Shown one piece after another: positions 31,430-40,592 of a stretch of 52,002 nt of DNA. The DNA is from Rubellimicrobium rubrum (GTDB lineage: Bacteria > Pseudomonadota > Alphaproteobacteria > Rhodobacterales > Rhodobacteraceae), in the NCBI RefSeq assembly GCF_006152115.1, contig NZ_VDFU01000028.1:1-52002 (forward strand). The letters are read 5' to 3'. The translations under genes were made by a program, and so were the position numbers. The notes beneath the pieces are model-generated. The model did not search any database. It was not told the origin of the DNA and saw only the letters and a list, made by a program, of their open reading frames with translations. Positions within the stretch are counted from its first letter, which is position 1. Every line of letters starts with the position of its first letter.

Positions 31430-32185
31430 CTAGGACGCAGGCTCGCCGCTGTCGAGGACCCGCCGCGCCAATGCGAGGCTGACCCGCCGGCCCTCGGACA
31501 AGCTGGCCCGATCCAGGGTCGCGACCGCGCCGGCGGCGGCGGCGTGGGACCGCTCGATTCGCCGCGCAACGAAGGTCAGCACGCCGGGAGCCGGGAACAA
31601 CTGCCGGTCCGCGAATTGCTTGGCGAGCAAAGCCTCGACCAAGGTATCGTCCGGAGGGTCCAGCCGCACCACCGTCGTGGCCTCCATGCGCGAGGCGAGG
31701 TCGGGGAGCCGGACCCCCCAACGTGCGGGGGGTCGGTCCGAGGTCAGCAGAAGCCGTCCCCCGGTGGAGACGAGATGGTTGTGCAAGTGGAACAGGGCGG
31801 TCTCGGATTCGCGGGGCAGGGCTTCGAGATCTTCCACCGCGATTGCCGCACCGGGGACGGGCAGGTCGGGGGAAAGTTCGCGCGCGTCCCGCCTCTCGGC
31901 TCCGGTCAGGCCCTGCCAGATCCGCACGAGATGGGTCTTGCCTGATCCCTCTGGCCCCACGAGAGCCAACTTGCCGTCAGGCCAGCGCAGCCCGCCTGCA
32001 ATCATGGCATGAGCGTCCGCGTTCGAGTCGGACACGAAGAAGTCTTCGGGTCCCAGGGAAACCGGCAGCGCCCAGTCAAAGCTCAACTGCTCCGCATCGA
32101 GCGCGGGGGCGGTCGTGCGCGGCACCCGACGTTGTTTCTCTGGCCAGTCGTCGGCCGCAAGAAAGCTCAGCTGCTCGTCGGTCAT
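31430..32185 (-). CDS. hdaA: HdaA, DnaA-regulatory AAA+ ATPase
   Basis: A 251-residue protein homologous to the ATPase domain of DnaA. With the sliding clamp it promotes ATP hydrolysis by DnaA and limits re-initiation. Walker A is GPEGSGKT (77-84), a Walker-B-like AIAVEDLEAL and a sensor region LLLTSDRPP follow. The expected clamp-binding motif before the ATPase core is QLSFDW (33-38), but a second look-alike, QLSFLA, is at residues 5-10. The ATG overlaps the perM stop (ATGA), so both are translated together. The gap to ppk is about 25 bases. Confidence 0.88.
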   Translation of the reverse strand: MTDEQLSFLAADDWPEKQRRVPRTTAPALDAEQLSFDWALPVSLGPEDFFVSDSNADAHAMIAGGLRWPDGKLALVGPEGSGKTHLVRIWQGLTGAERRDARELSPDLPVPGAAIAVEDLEALPRESETALFHLHNHLVSTGGRLLLTSDRPPARWGVRLPDLASRMEATTVVRLDPPDDTLVEALLAKQFADRQLFPAPGVLTFVARRIERSHAAAAGAVATLDRASLSEGRRVSLALARRVLDSGEPAS

Positions 32186-33240
32186 GGCAGCCGCGCACCC
32201 TGGTAGATGCGGCTTTCCTTGTACTTGGCGATCGCAAAGCGAACGAGGACGCCCAGCACCGCCGCGACCGGCACGGCCACGATCACGCCCAGAAAGCCGA
32301 ACAGCGCGCCAAAGGCCGACAGCGCGAACAGCAGCCAGACCGGATGCACGCCCACCCGTTCCCCCACGAGCTTGGGGGTCAGGAAGTTGCCTTCGACGAA
32401 CTGGCCGGACTGGAAGATGGCCCAGACCGCCACCACCCAGATCCAGTCTCCCCAGAACTGATACAGCGCAAGCCCGATGGCCAGCAGCCCGCCCACCAGC
32501 GCGCCCACATAAGGAATGAAGGTCAGCGCCCCGGCGATGGCTCCGATCACGAGGCCGAAGTTCAGCCCCACCAGCGCCAGCGCCACGGCATAATATGTCC
32601 CTAGGATGAGGCAGACGAGGCCCTGGCCCCGGATGAAGGCCGCGAGCCGGTCGTCCATCTCATGCGCCAGGGCCCGGATCGTGGGCGCATGTTCGCGTGG
32701 GAGGAGATCGTCGATCCGCGCGACCATCGAGTCCCAGTCGAGCAGGAGATAGAAGGTCACGACCGGGACCACCACGACGATCAGGAGTCCGTTGATGACG
32801 CCCACGGCAGAGCTCAGGATCGTGTTGAGGAGCGTGCCCGCCCGTTCCTGAATTCCTGTTCCCAGTTCGGTGATCTGCTGGCGAAGGGGGCTGTCCGCCT
32901 CGACCAGCGTGGGAAAGCGGGCCGTCAGCCAGGTTCCGGTGCGGGTCACGAGGTCCGGGGCGATCTGGATCAGGGCGGTCGCCTGGTTCACCAGCGTGGG
33001 CACGATGATCAGGCTCGCGATCACGATGGCCAAAAGAGCGCAGAGCGTGATCAGCACCACCGCCCAAACTCGCCTGACCCCGGCCCGCTCCAACCTGTCG
33101 GCGATGGGGTCGAGCAGATAGGCCACGATCGCGCCCAGGATGAAGGGCAGGAGCACGGCGCCCAGAAACCAGAGCAGCAGGAAGAACACGAGCGCCGCGA
33201 CGCCCCAGATCCGTGCCTGCTGCCCGACCGTCACGGCCAT
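32182..33240 (-). CDS. AI-2E family transporter (PerM-like)
   Basis: A 352-residue membrane protein with about eight hydrophobic segments. Features of the PerM/AI-2E exporter family are FILGAIVAYLLDPI near the N-terminus, FYLLLDWDSM, and the conserved LTFIPYVGALVGG and VEGNFLTPKLVGERVGVHP stretches. Members act as Na+/H+ antiporters or permeases; a quorum-signal role is not implied. It is the first gene of the leftward perM-hdaA-ppk-ppx cluster. The start has only a weak ribosome-binding site. Confidence 0.9.
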   Translation of the reverse strand: MAVTVGQQARIWGVAALVFFLLLWFLGAVLLPFILGAIVAYLLDPIADRLERAGVRRVWAVVLITLCALLAIVIASLIIVPTLVNQATALIQIAPDLVTRTGTWLTARFPTLVEADSPLRQQITELGTGIQERAGTLLNTILSSAVGVINGLLIVVVVPVVTFYLLLDWDSMVARIDDLLPREHAPTIRALAHEMDDRLAAFIRGQGLVCLILGTYYAVALALVGLNFGLVIGAIAGALTFIPYVGALVGGLLAIGLALYQFWGDWIWVVAVWAIFQSGQFVEGNFLTPKLVGERVGVHPVWLLFALSAFGALFGFLGVIVAVPVAAVLGVLVRFAIAKYKESRIYQGARLP

Positions 33241-33410
33241 CGTGGCGCGCCCCTCTCCAAGTTCTGTCCAGATTTGGCCGACGTCATAAGGCTTGGCAAG
33301 GATGGGCGACAGGCGCGGGGTCGGGGAAACCCGACTTCATCGGATTGGCAGACCCGCATAGCGTCGGCGCATTAAACCGTTTCACGTTCCCATTTCGAAC
33401 GGAGTTCCCG

Positions 33411-33797
33411 ATGAACGCTTTCGCCCGCGGCCTGTCCGTCGTGTCCGACCATTCCGCCGCCATGGCCCGTGACCTGCTCGGGGCGGCAGGCCTGCAGCCC
33501 GGTCCGATCACTTTCCATACCACCTTGTCGTCCCAGGACACCGGAGCCCTCAGCGCCGTGCACGCGACCATCAGGGCCGGAACCTGCATCGCGCCCCATT
33601 GCCACGCCCATGAGGACGAAGTCTGCCTGGTCGTGTCCGGAATAGCTGAGTTCCGCATGCCCGACCGCATCCTGCGCCGCCGGGCTGGCGAAAGCCTGTT
33701 GATCCCCTGCGGCACCACGCACGAGGTTCGGGCCGTCACCGAGCTCCGGCTCATCGCTGCGCTGACCCGGCACGATCTGGGCCTTGCCGCCGAATGA
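33411..33797 (+). CDS. cupin domain protein
   Basis: A 128-residue single-domain cupin. Motif 1 is visible as GTCIAPHCHAHEDEVCLVVSG, where His63, His65 and His67 with Glu68 or Glu70 can hold a metal; motif 2 is near LLIPCGTTHEV. Cupins of this size are metal-binding enzymes or sensors; the role is unknown. GGAG lies 6 bases before the ATG at 33411, and an internal ATG at residue 18 is a less likely start. It stands alone between the divergent perM operon and a long gene-less region. Confidence 0.82.
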   Translation: MNAFARGLSVVSDHSAAMARDLLGAAGLQPGPITFHTTLSSQDTGALSAVHATIRAGTCIAPHCHAHEDEVCLVVSGIAEFRMPDRILRRRAGESLLIPCGTTHEVRAVTELRLIAALTRHDLGLAAE

Positions 33798-33914
33798 TGG
33801 CGGCGGCTGCTTGGGGCTGAACCCGGCAGGGGTGGCGAACCCTGCAGGGAAGGCGGTGGCTCGAAGCCAAGTCGCCGGGCTGCTGGCTTGTGGGCAGGGT
33901 CGCCGCTGCCCACA
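33786..33914 (+). other. run of four consecutive stem-loops after the cupin gene
   Basis: Four hairpins follow one another: GCCGCCG/CGGCGGC (33786-33807, spanning the cupin stop), GCAGGG/CCCTGC (33826-33845), a two-part stem with GGCG/CGCC and TGGCT/AGCCA (33852-33876), and TGTGGGCA/TGCCCACA (33889-33914). None has a T run. It could be a composite terminator, a small structured RNA or a repeat of the intergenic-hairpin kind; chance in GC-rich DNA is possible. Confidence 0.35.
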
Positions 33915-34703
33915 CGCCCGGTTCAGGCACAGTCCGTCGTCTTGAAGGACCGACTGACCATCGTTCGCCGTAACAGGCTGGGCAAAGGCAGAAGAAGCCG
34001 AATGGATTCCAGTTGAATTACCAGCCTCGTGGAAGTCCGATTCCCTGTTCCATCCAGTCCATGCGAATGGACCTCGCCCGTTTCTCAACGTCGGTCGTTG
34101 AAACGGACATCATCGCAGGGATCGTTCTGATCGGTCATTCGGAGCAAAGTCTTTTCCCGAATGTTGATCGGGATCGGCCAATCCGTTTGCCCGTGATTGC
34201 CAGCCCCGCGCGACGCAGGACCGACCCCGACGCCTTGCGCAGGGGACATGGATTAGCGCCCCGACAAACGAATAAAGGTCCCCAGGCTTCGGGCCGGAAT
34301 GGTCTGGGCGGGCCAGCTTCGGCCCATTGGGGAGCCAAGCAGGACCGATGGTTTTGATCAGGCCCGCGCTGTCCGAACAATCCCTTCTTGCGTGTGTGCA
34401 GGGCTTGCTTACAGGCATGTGGTTCGTCACTCGGTCCAATCTCAGGACCGGTCCCCGTCCAAACGCCCCGCTCGTTACACCCTGATCCTTGAAGGCCTCA
34501 CCAGGCCGGGGCTGACGGATGGGTGACCCGCCACTTCCGGAATTCCATACCTCCCCCATGCGCAGTCTTGACGGACACAGGGCCCGAGGTGTTCAATTCG
34601 GATCAGAGCCGGGGCACATTTCGGGTCCTGTCTTCGGAAGCGCCAAATTTGACGCGCCTCCTGCAAATGACCTTGATCGTCGATATTGAATAAAGGGTGC
34701 GTC
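33915..34703. other. gene-less region with lower GC
   Basis: About 790 bases without a credible gene. Short open frames exist on both strands but none shows a family motif, a good ribosome-binding site or the codon bias of the neighbours. By eye the stretch from about 33960 to 34700 is much richer in A and T than the rest of the window. It may be decayed sequence, an RNA gene or a long regulatory region ahead of the oxidase-like gene. I found no transposase fragment or terminal repeats. Confidence 0.5.
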
Positions 34704-35135
34704 GTGCGCGACATTGCTTTCGTATTTTTTCTTGCGGCCGTTCTTTGCGTCACGGGTGGCATGGCCCTGGGCATCTGGATGGGCATCGCCCAAAACTTCA
34801 CCTATGCGCCGGTCCACGCCCATCTCAACCTCGTGGGCTGGGCGACGATGGCGCTGTTCGCCATCTATTACCGCCTGACGCCCGCTGCGGCGCTGGGCTG
34901 GCTGCCCCGGGTGCATGCCCTTTTGGCTATACCGGGCGTGGTCCTGATGACCGGCGGCCTCGCGGCCGAGTTCTCCGGCCGGCCCGAGTTCCTGCCCGTC
35001 GCGATCCTGGGTTCGCTCATGACGGCAGCGTCCATGTTGGTGTTCCTGTTTACCGTGATCCGTCATGGCTTCGGCGCCGCCCCTGCACTGTCGCGGGACG
35101 AGCGGTTCGATGCCGCCCTGACGCCGGCCGAGTGA
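34704..35135 (+). CDS. small heme-copper-oxidase-like membrane protein
   Basis: A 143-residue protein with four hydrophobic segments. The second begins with HAHLNLVGWATMALFAIYYR, which resembles the helix of heme-copper oxidase subunit I proteins that carries heme-ligand histidines. It is far too short for a full subunit I, so it may be a heme-binding or assembly protein; similar small proteins are often annotated as cytochrome oxidase subunits. The GTG at 34704 has AAAGG 7 bases upstream; a TTG at 34686 is an alternative. A strong hairpin follows the gene. Confidence 0.72.
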   Translation: MRDIAFVFFLAAVLCVTGGMALGIWMGIAQNFTYAPVHAHLNLVGWATMALFAIYYRLTPAAALGWLPRVHALLAIPGVVLMTGGLAAEFSGRPEFLPVAILGSLMTAASMLVFLFTVIRHGFGAAPALSRDERFDAALTPAE

Positions 35136-35156
35136 CCCCGGGGAGTAACGAGTGAT

Positions 35157-35184
35157 GGCCGGGCAGCCGCGCGCTTGCCCGGCC
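35157..35184 (+). terminator. probable terminator hairpin before proS
   Basis: A 9-bp perfect stem GGCCGGGCA / TGCCCGGCC (35157-35165 and 35176-35184) with a 10-base loop, 22 bases after the preceding stop. It is followed by GGTTCCCTTG and not by a pure T run. Confidence 0.5.
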
Positions 35185-35236
35185 GGTTCCCTTGTCCTAA
35201 CACGGCGCGACCGTTTTCGCCGTGAAGGACCCAAGA

Positions 35237-36577
35237 ATGCGCCTCTCCCGCTACTTTCTCCCCGTCCTCAAGGAAAACCCGGCGGAGGCGCAGATCGTCT
35301 CGCATCGCTACATGCTGCGCGCGGGCATGATCAAGCAGCAGGCGGCGGGCATCTATTCCTGGCTCCCGCTCGGCCTGAAGGTTCTCCGCCGCGTGGAGCA
35401 GATCGTCAACGAGGAGCAGCAGCGCGCAGGGCATATCCCGCTCCTGATGCCCACGCTGCAGACCGCGGACCTCTGGCGCGAGTCCGGGCGCTACGACGAC
35501 TACGGCGAGGAGATGCTCCGCATCACCGACCGCCAGAAGCGCGAGCTGCTATACGGCCCCACCAACGAGGAGATGATCACCGACATTTTCCGGAGCCACG
35601 TGACCAGCTACAAGGACCTGCCGCTCACGCTCTACCACATCCAGTGGAAGTTCCGGGACGAGATGCGCCCCCGCTTCGGCGTGATGCGGGGTCGTGAGTT
35701 CCTCATGAAGGACGGCTACAACTTCGACGTGGACCGTGACGCGGCCCTGCACGCCTACAACCGCCACATGGTCAGCTATCTCCGGACCTATGAACGCATG
35801 GGCCTGACCGCGATCCCGATGCGCGCGGCCTCGGGACCCATCGGCGGCGACAACACCCACGAGTTCCTGGTGCTGGCCAGCACTGGGGAGTCCGAGGTCT
35901 TCTACGACTCGACCGTAACCGACCTGAAGCTCGGCAACCGCGAGGTGGACTACGACAACCGCGAGGAGGTCGCGGCCGTCTGCCAGGAGTTCACAACGCT
36001 TTACGCCCGCACCGACGAGACGCATGACGGGGCGCTCTTCGACCAGATCCCAGAGGACCGCCGCAAGGTCGGACGCGGCATCGAGGTCGGGCAGATCTTC
36101 TACTTCGGCACGAAGTACTCCGAGGCGATGGGCGCGACCGTGACCACCGCCGACGGCCGCAAGGTGCCGGTGGAGATGGGCTCGCATGGCATCGGCGTGT
36201 CCCGCCTCCTCGGCGCGATCATCGAGGCCAGCCACGACGACAAGGGCATCATCTGGCCCGAGGGCGTCACCCCGTTCCATGCCGCGATCGTCAACCTCAA
36301 GCAGGGCGACGGAGAGGCGGATGCGGCCTGCGAGGCGATCTACGCGGGCCTCAGGGCGCGCGGCCTCGATCCGCTCTACGACGACCGCGACGCGCGGGCG
36401 GGCGAGAAGTTTGCGACCACCGACCTGATCGGCTTGCCCTGGCGGATCACCGTGGGGCCGCGGGGCCTCAAGAATGGCGTGGTCGAACTCACCTCCCGCC
36501 GCACCGGCGAGAGCGAGGAGATGTCGCCCGAGGCCGCGATCGACCGGGTGGCGCAGATCTACGCCGCCCATCTGTGA
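35237..36577 (+). CDS. proS: prolyl-tRNA synthetase, short type
   Basis: A 446-residue class II aminoacyl-tRNA synthetase that charges tRNA-Pro. Motifs visible are [15 protein letters not shown], motif 1 around [14 protein letters not shown], motif 2 [21 protein letters not shown], and motif 3 [15 protein letters not shown]. The editing insertion found in the long bacterial form is absent, as is usual in alphaproteobacteria and mitochondria. The C-terminal anticodon domain runs from about residue 350 to the end. I chose the ATG at 35237, with GAAGGA upstream. Confidence 0.96.
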   Translation: MRLSRYFLPVLKENPAEAQIVSHRYMLRAGMIKQQAAGIYSWLPLGLKVLRRVEQIVNEEQQRAGHIPLLMPTLQTADLWRESGRYDDYGEEMLRITDRQKRELLYGPTNEEMITDIFRSHVTSYKDLPLTLYHIQWKFRDEMRPRFGVMRGREFLMKDGYNFDVDRDAALHAYNRHMVSYLRTYERMGLTAIPMRAASGPIGGDNTHEFLVLASTGESEVFYDSTVTDLKLGNREVDYDNREEVAAVCQEFTTLYARTDETHDGALFDQIPEDRRKVGRGIEVGQIFYFGTKYSEAMGATVTTADGRKVPVEMGSHGIGVSRLLGAIIEASHDDKGIIWPEGVTPFHAAIVNLKQGDGEADAACEAIYAGLRARGLDPLYDDRDARAGEKFATTDLIGLPWRITVGPRGLKNGVVELTSRRTGESEEMSPEAAIDRVAQIYAAHL

Positions 36578-36673
36578 CACCGGCACCGACCCGGGGCGGC
36601 GCGTTCTCGCCGTCCCGCTCGGCTTGACCTGCCCGGCTGAATCCTGTCCCGTCCCCCGCAAGGAGGACGACGA

Positions 36674-37384
36674 ATGAAAGCACTCATCACCTGGGGCGGC
36701 TGGCCGGGGCACGAGCCCGAGGTCGTGGCCGACCTCTTCCGGCGCATGCTGGAGGCCGAAGGGATGGAGGTCACCGTGACCGACTCCCTCGACTGCTTCG
36801 ACGATGCCGAAGGGCTGCGCGCCCTGGACCTGATCGTCCCGGTCTGGACCATGAGCGAACTCAGCCGCGAGCGGGCCACCAACGTGTCCGAGGCCGTGGC
36901 GCGCGGCACCGGGATCGCGGGCTGCCATGGCGGAATGTGCGACGCCTTCCGCGGCAACCCGCTCTGGCAGTTCATCACCGGGGGCCAGTGGGTCGCGCAT
37001 CCGGGCGGCGACGGGCAGCGCTACACGGTCCGCATCACCCGGCCCGACGAAGCGCTGGTGCGCGACATCCCGGACTTCGAGGTCGAGACCGAACAGTACT
37101 ACCTGCACGTGGACCCGGCGAACAACGTCCTTGCCACCACCCAACTCCCGACGGTGCCCTGGTATCATTCCCCGAATGGCACGGTGGAGATGCCCGTCGC
37201 CTGGACCCGCGCCTGGGGTCTGGGCCGCGTGTACTACAACGCGCTCGGCCACAAGGCGAACGTGATCGCCGAAGGCGCCCCCTTCGAGATGCTGCGACGC
37301 GGGCTTCTCTGGGCTGCCGAGGGCAAGGCGCTCGCGGCCGGGCGAGGGGTGGACCAGTTCCAAAGCCCCGGTAGTCACTGGTAG
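36674..37384 (+). CDS. ThuA-like domain protein
   Basis: A 236-residue protein of the ThuA (trehalose utilisation) type, a glutamine-amidotransferase-like fold. Visible are ALITWGGWPGHEPE at the N-terminus, GIAGCHGGMCDAF in the nucleophile-elbow position, EQYYLHVDP and PVAWTRAWGLGRVYYNALGH near the C-terminus. Its reaction is unknown; ThuA members are linked to sugar metabolism. AAGGAGG precedes the ATG. It converges on the DUF5872-type gene with 3 bases between them. Confidence 0.9.
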   Translation: MKALITWGGWPGHEPEVVADLFRRMLEAEGMEVTVTDSLDCFDDAEGLRALDLIVPVWTMSELSRERATNVSEAVARGTGIAGCHGGMCDAFRGNPLWQFITGGQWVAHPGGDGQRYTVRITRPDEALVRDIPDFEVETEQYYLHVDPANNVLATTQLPTVPWYHSPNGTVEMPVAWTRAWGLGRVYYNALGHKANVIAEGAPFEMLRRGLLWAAEGKALAAGRGVDQFQSPGSHW

Positions 37385-37387
37385 GCG

Positions 37388-38026
37388 TCAGCCCCCCAGC
37401 GCCAGCGCGAGCTCGTCCTTGGTCATCCGTGACCGCCCCTCGAGCCCGCGCTCTCGGGCGAGCGCCATCAACTCACTCTTGTTCCTACCTTGCAGGCTGG
37501 ACCCCTTGGCCTTGGCGCGCCCGTTGGCATCGGTCGCCGCCTCGATGGCCTTAAGGAGATCGGCGTCGTTCATCGTCGAACGTCCCTCGATCTCCAGTTC
37601 CCGCGCGCGGGCGTCCAGCATCGCGCGGGTGGGGCCGTCCTTGCGGATCGCCGCCGCCTTGTCACGGATGTCCTCGGGCTGGTCCACGAACTGAAGCCGC
37701 CCGCCCCGCTTCTTGGCCGTGGTCCGGGCATATTCCTCCTCGGTCAGCAGGAGCCGGACGATCTTGGGCAGGTAGCGCTCGCCCGTTTTGTCGCTTTTGC
37801 CGCCGGACTTGGTGCCCCAATCCTCTTCGGTCCAGTGGTGCAGGTCGGTGTCGGCCTGCTTGGGACCCTTGTCGTCGTAGCCGCCGCCGCGCTTCTTGTA
37901 TTCGCGCACGGCCATCTGCGCCTTGCGGGCCGACCACTCGCCCGGATCCCCGCCCTTGTTGCCGGCCGTGACCTCGGCCTTTACCGTCTCCCATAGCTTC
38001 GGGTTCGTCCGCTTCGCTCCGGCCAT
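37388..38026 (-). CDS. DUF5872-type protein with SAP/Rho-N-like C-terminal repeats
   Basis: A 212-residue basic protein. The N-terminal 100 residues match the DUF5872 pattern (LWETVKAEVTAGNKGG, WSARKAQMAVREYKKRGGGY, WTEEDWGTKSG, GERYLPK). The rest holds helical repeats of SAP or Rho-N type: RSTMNDADLLKAIEAA, GRNKSELMALARERGLEG and SRMTKDELALALGG. Such repeats often bind nucleic acid. I chose the ATG at 38026, preceded by GGGAGCAGG; upstream in-frame codons are improbable coding sequence. It diverges from the lol operon. Confidence 0.8.
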   Translation of the reverse strand: MAGAKRTNPKLWETVKAEVTAGNKGGDPGEWSARKAQMAVREYKKRGGGYDDKGPKQADTDLHHWTEEDWGTKSGGKSDKTGERYLPKIVRLLLTEEEYARTTAKKRGGRLQFVDQPEDIRDKAAAIRKDGPTRAMLDARARELEIEGRSTMNDADLLKAIEAATDANGRAKAKGSSLQGRNKSELMALARERGLEGRSRMTKDELALALGG

Positions 38027-38150
38027 GTCCTGCTCCCAACCGATCACGCTTGCGGAACGCAGCGAGGCGCACCGGGGTTTCGGACCGGTGGTGGGCTTGA
38101 CCCTGCCGCGCGCGCCTCCCAAGGATGCCCCGCATCCCCGAGGAGGCCCC

Positions 38151-39437
38151 ATGGCCCGCAGCCCCGCCCCTTTCGCGCCCTACGAATGGATGATCGCTTG
38201 GCGCTACCTGCGCGCCAAGCGGGCCGAAGGGGGCGTGTCGGTGATGACCTGGATCAGCCTTGTGGGGGTCACTCTGGCCGTCTTTGCGCTGATCGCGACG
38301 CTCGCGGTCCGCTCGGGCTTCCGGGAGGAGTTCGTGGACACGATCCTGGGCTCCAACGCCCATGTGACGGTCTACCAGACCCCCCAGATCGGTCCTCAGG
38401 GGCAGGAGATCCGCACCATCCCCGAGGCCGATGCAATGGCCGACCGGATCGAGGCCGTGCCCGGCGTGACCCGCGCCGCGCCGCTGGTGCGCGGCCAAGT
38501 CATGGCGACCTTCGAGGGGCGCAACTCGGGTGTCGAGGTTTTCGGCATCGCGCCCGAGGATCTGGCCGGCATCCCCCGGGTCGCCACCCCCCAGGAGTCG
38601 GAGGGCGACCTCGCCCGGTTCCCCGAAGGGATCGCGATCGGCTCGGGCATCGCGCGTGAACTGGGGGTCGGGGTCGGCGACCGGCTTCGCATCATCTCGC
38701 CCGACGGGGCGCGCACGCCCATGGGCGTTTCGCCTCGCGTTTCGGCCTACGAGGTCGTCTACGTCTTCACCGCCGGACGCTACGACATCGACCGCACCCG
38801 CGCCTATCTGCCCATGGAGGCGGCCCAGACCTTCTTCAACCGCGCGCGCGTCGCGGACGAGATCGAGGTCATGACCGCCGATCCCGACAACGTGGAGGCC
38901 CTTGTCCCCGCCATCTTGGAGGCCGCCGGGCCCACGGCGCTGGCCTGGACCTGGAAGGACTCCTCGGGCGCCTTCCTCCAGGCGCTCACCGTGGAGGACA
39001 ACGTGATGTTCGTGATCCTGTCGGTGCTGGTGCTGATCGCCTCCATGAACATCATCTCCGGCCTCATCATGCTGGTGAAGAACAAGGGCCGGGACATCGG
39101 CATCCTGCGCACCATGGGCCTGACGGAAGGTGCGATCCTGCGCGTCTTCTTCCTGTGCGGGGCGTCCATCGGAACGATCGGCACGATCCTGGGCGTGATC
39201 CTGGGCTGTGCCTTCGCCATCTGGATCGACCCGATCTTCGCCGCCGTGAACTACCTGTCGGGCGGGGGCGTCTGGGATCCGTCGATCCGGGGCATCTACC
39301 GCTTGCCGGCCAAGCTGGAATGGGCGGACGTGCTGTCGGCCGTGACGCTGTCGCTGTTCCTGTCCTGGGTCGTCACGCTGTTCCCCGCGCGCCGCGCCGC
39401 CCGCATGAACCCTGTGGAGGCGCTGCGCTATGAGTGA
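38151..39437 (+). CDS. lolC: lipoprotein-releasing ABC transporter permease (LolC/E type)
   Basis: A 428-residue inner-membrane permease that extracts lipoproteins for transfer to LolA. Topology is one N-terminal helix ([20 protein letters not shown]), a large periplasmic domain (about 50-270) and three C-terminal helices. Family blocks are [14 protein letters not shown] at the start, [18 protein letters not shown] and the NPVEALRYE end. Alphaproteobacteria usually have a single LolC/E-type gene that forms a homodimer. GAGGAGG precedes the ATG, and the end overlaps lolD by 8 bases. Confidence 0.93.
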   Translation: MARSPAPFAPYEWMIAWRYLRAKRAEGGVSVMTWISLVGVTLAVFALIATLAVRSGFREEFVDTILGSNAHVTVYQTPQIGPQGQEIRTIPEADAMADRIEAVPGVTRAAPLVRGQVMATFEGRNSGVEVFGIAPEDLAGIPRVATPQESEGDLARFPEGIAIGSGIARELGVGVGDRLRIISPDGARTPMGVSPRVSAYEVVYVFTAGRYDIDRTRAYLPMEAAQTFFNRARVADEIEVMTADPDNVEALVPAILEAAGPTALAWTWKDSSGAFLQALTVEDNVMFVILSVLVLIASMNIISGLIMLVKNKGRDIGILRTMGLTEGAILRVFFLCGASIGTIGTILGVILGCAFAIWIDPIFAAVNYLSGGGVWDPSIRGIYRLPAKLEWADVLSAVTLSLFLSWVVTLFPARRAARMNPVEALRYE

Positions 39438-40122
39438 GGCTTCCGGACAGGCGCTCGCCCTGCGCGGCATCCGCAAGACCTACAACCTGGGCCTCCCCAC
39501 CGCGGTGGAGGTCCTGCGCGGCGTGGACCTCGCCATCGCGCCGGGCGAGGTGGTGGCCCTCGTCGCGCCCTCCGGGGCGGGCAAGTCCACGCTCCTGCAC
39601 ATCGCGGGCCTGCTCGACACCCCGGACGAAGGGCAGGTTCAGCTCAACGGGACCGACATGACGCGTCTGGGCGACCGGCAGCGGACACTGGCCCGCCGCG
39701 ACCTCGTGGGCTTCGTCTATCAGTTCCATCACCTCCTGCCCGAGTTCACGGCCTTGGAGAACATCGTCCTGCCGCAACTCGCTCACGGCACGCCTCGCAA
39801 GGCGGCCGAGGATCGTGCCCGCGACCTGATGGACCGCGTGGGCGTCGGACCCCGCGCCTTGCATCGACCCGCGCAGTTGTCCGGGGGCGAGCAGCAGCGG
39901 GTGGCCTTCTGCAGGGCGCTTGCCAATGCGCCGCGCCTGCTGCTGGCGGACGAGCCGACGGGCAACCTCGATCCCGACACCTCTGACCGGGTGTTCGAGG
40001 CGCTCATGGTTCTCGTGCGCTCGACAGGCCTTGCGGCGCTCATCGCGACGCACAACCTCGGCCTGGCGTCGCGCATGGACCGGGTGCTGAGGCTCGACGC
40101 GGGGCGGGTGGTTCCGGCATAG
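39430..40122 (+). CDS. lolD: lipoprotein-releasing ABC transporter ATPase
   Basis: A 230-residue ABC ATPase that powers LolC/E. Walker A is APSGAGKS (46-53), the signature is LSGGEQQR, and Walker B is LLLADEPTG. The LolD-specific stretch [12 protein letters not shown] follows the Q-loop. The first glycine of Walker A is replaced by Ala, as in other LolD proteins. It overlaps lolC by 8 bases, so the two are translated together. Confidence 0.95.
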   Translation: MSEASGQALALRGIRKTYNLGLPTAVEVLRGVDLAIAPGEVVALVAPSGAGKSTLLHIAGLLDTPDEGQVQLNGTDMTRLGDRQRTLARRDLVGFVYQFHHLLPEFTALENIVLPQLAHGTPRKAAEDRARDLMDRVGVGPRALHRPAQLSGGEQQRVAFCRALANAPRLLLADEPTGNLDPDTSDRVFEALMVLVRSTGLAALIATHNLGLASRMDRVLRLDAGRVVPA

Positions 40123-40173
40123 TCGGGGCAAGGCGACTCAAGGATCGCCACCCGGGACAGAGCAGGAGCCTCC

Positions 40174-40575
40174 ATGCGTCACCTCATCCTTCTTGCGCCG
40201 CTGGCGCTCATGGCCTGCGTGCCCGCCGACCCCCACGAGGACGTCTCGGGCCGCAACGCCTTCCTTGAGTCCTGCGCCTCGTGCCACGGCGTGGACGCCA
40301 AGGGCACCGGCTCCATGGCCGAGGGCCTTGATCCCCGCCCCGCCGACCTCACGACCATTGCGGCGCGGAACGGGGGCACCTTCCCGCGCGACCGGGTCAT
40401 GAGCACCATCGACGGCTTCGCCCGCGGCGCGCATTTCAGCCCCGCTATGCCCGAGTTCGGCGAGACCGACCTAGGCGAGACCGTCGTGGTCGAGGAAACC
40501 CCCGGCGTCGGAACGCCCGTGCCCGAACGGCTGCTCGCGCTGGCCGATTATCTCGAAAGCATCCAGGAGCCCTGA
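40174..40575 (+). CDS. c-type cytochrome lipoprotein
   Basis: A 133-residue lipoprotein. The lipobox LMAC places the lipidated Cys at residue 15, and one heme site is CASCH at 34-38. The probable axial Met is in AMPEFGET near residue 91. It is a small class I cytochrome that should carry electrons in the periplasm. Its partners are not encoded nearby. It sits 50 bases after lolD; cotranscription is possible but unproven. Confidence 0.9.
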   Translation: MRHLILLAPLALMACVPADPHEDVSGRNAFLESCASCHGVDAKGTGSMAEGLDPRPADLTTIAARNGGTFPRDRVMSTIDGFARGAHFSPAMPEFGETDLGETVVVEETPGVGTPVPERLLALADYLESIQEP

Positions 40576-40592
40576 GGCCGGGCTGACGTCCG

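Noticed and set aside
34110-34559. 149-residue leftward open frame in the low-GC gap
   Set aside because: No motif, no ribosome-binding site and no similarity I recognise; not strong enough to call a gene or a transposase remnant.
35549-37378. Long leftward open frame antisense to proS and the ThuA-like gene
   Set aside because: No family motif; covers two clearly coding genes on the other strand.
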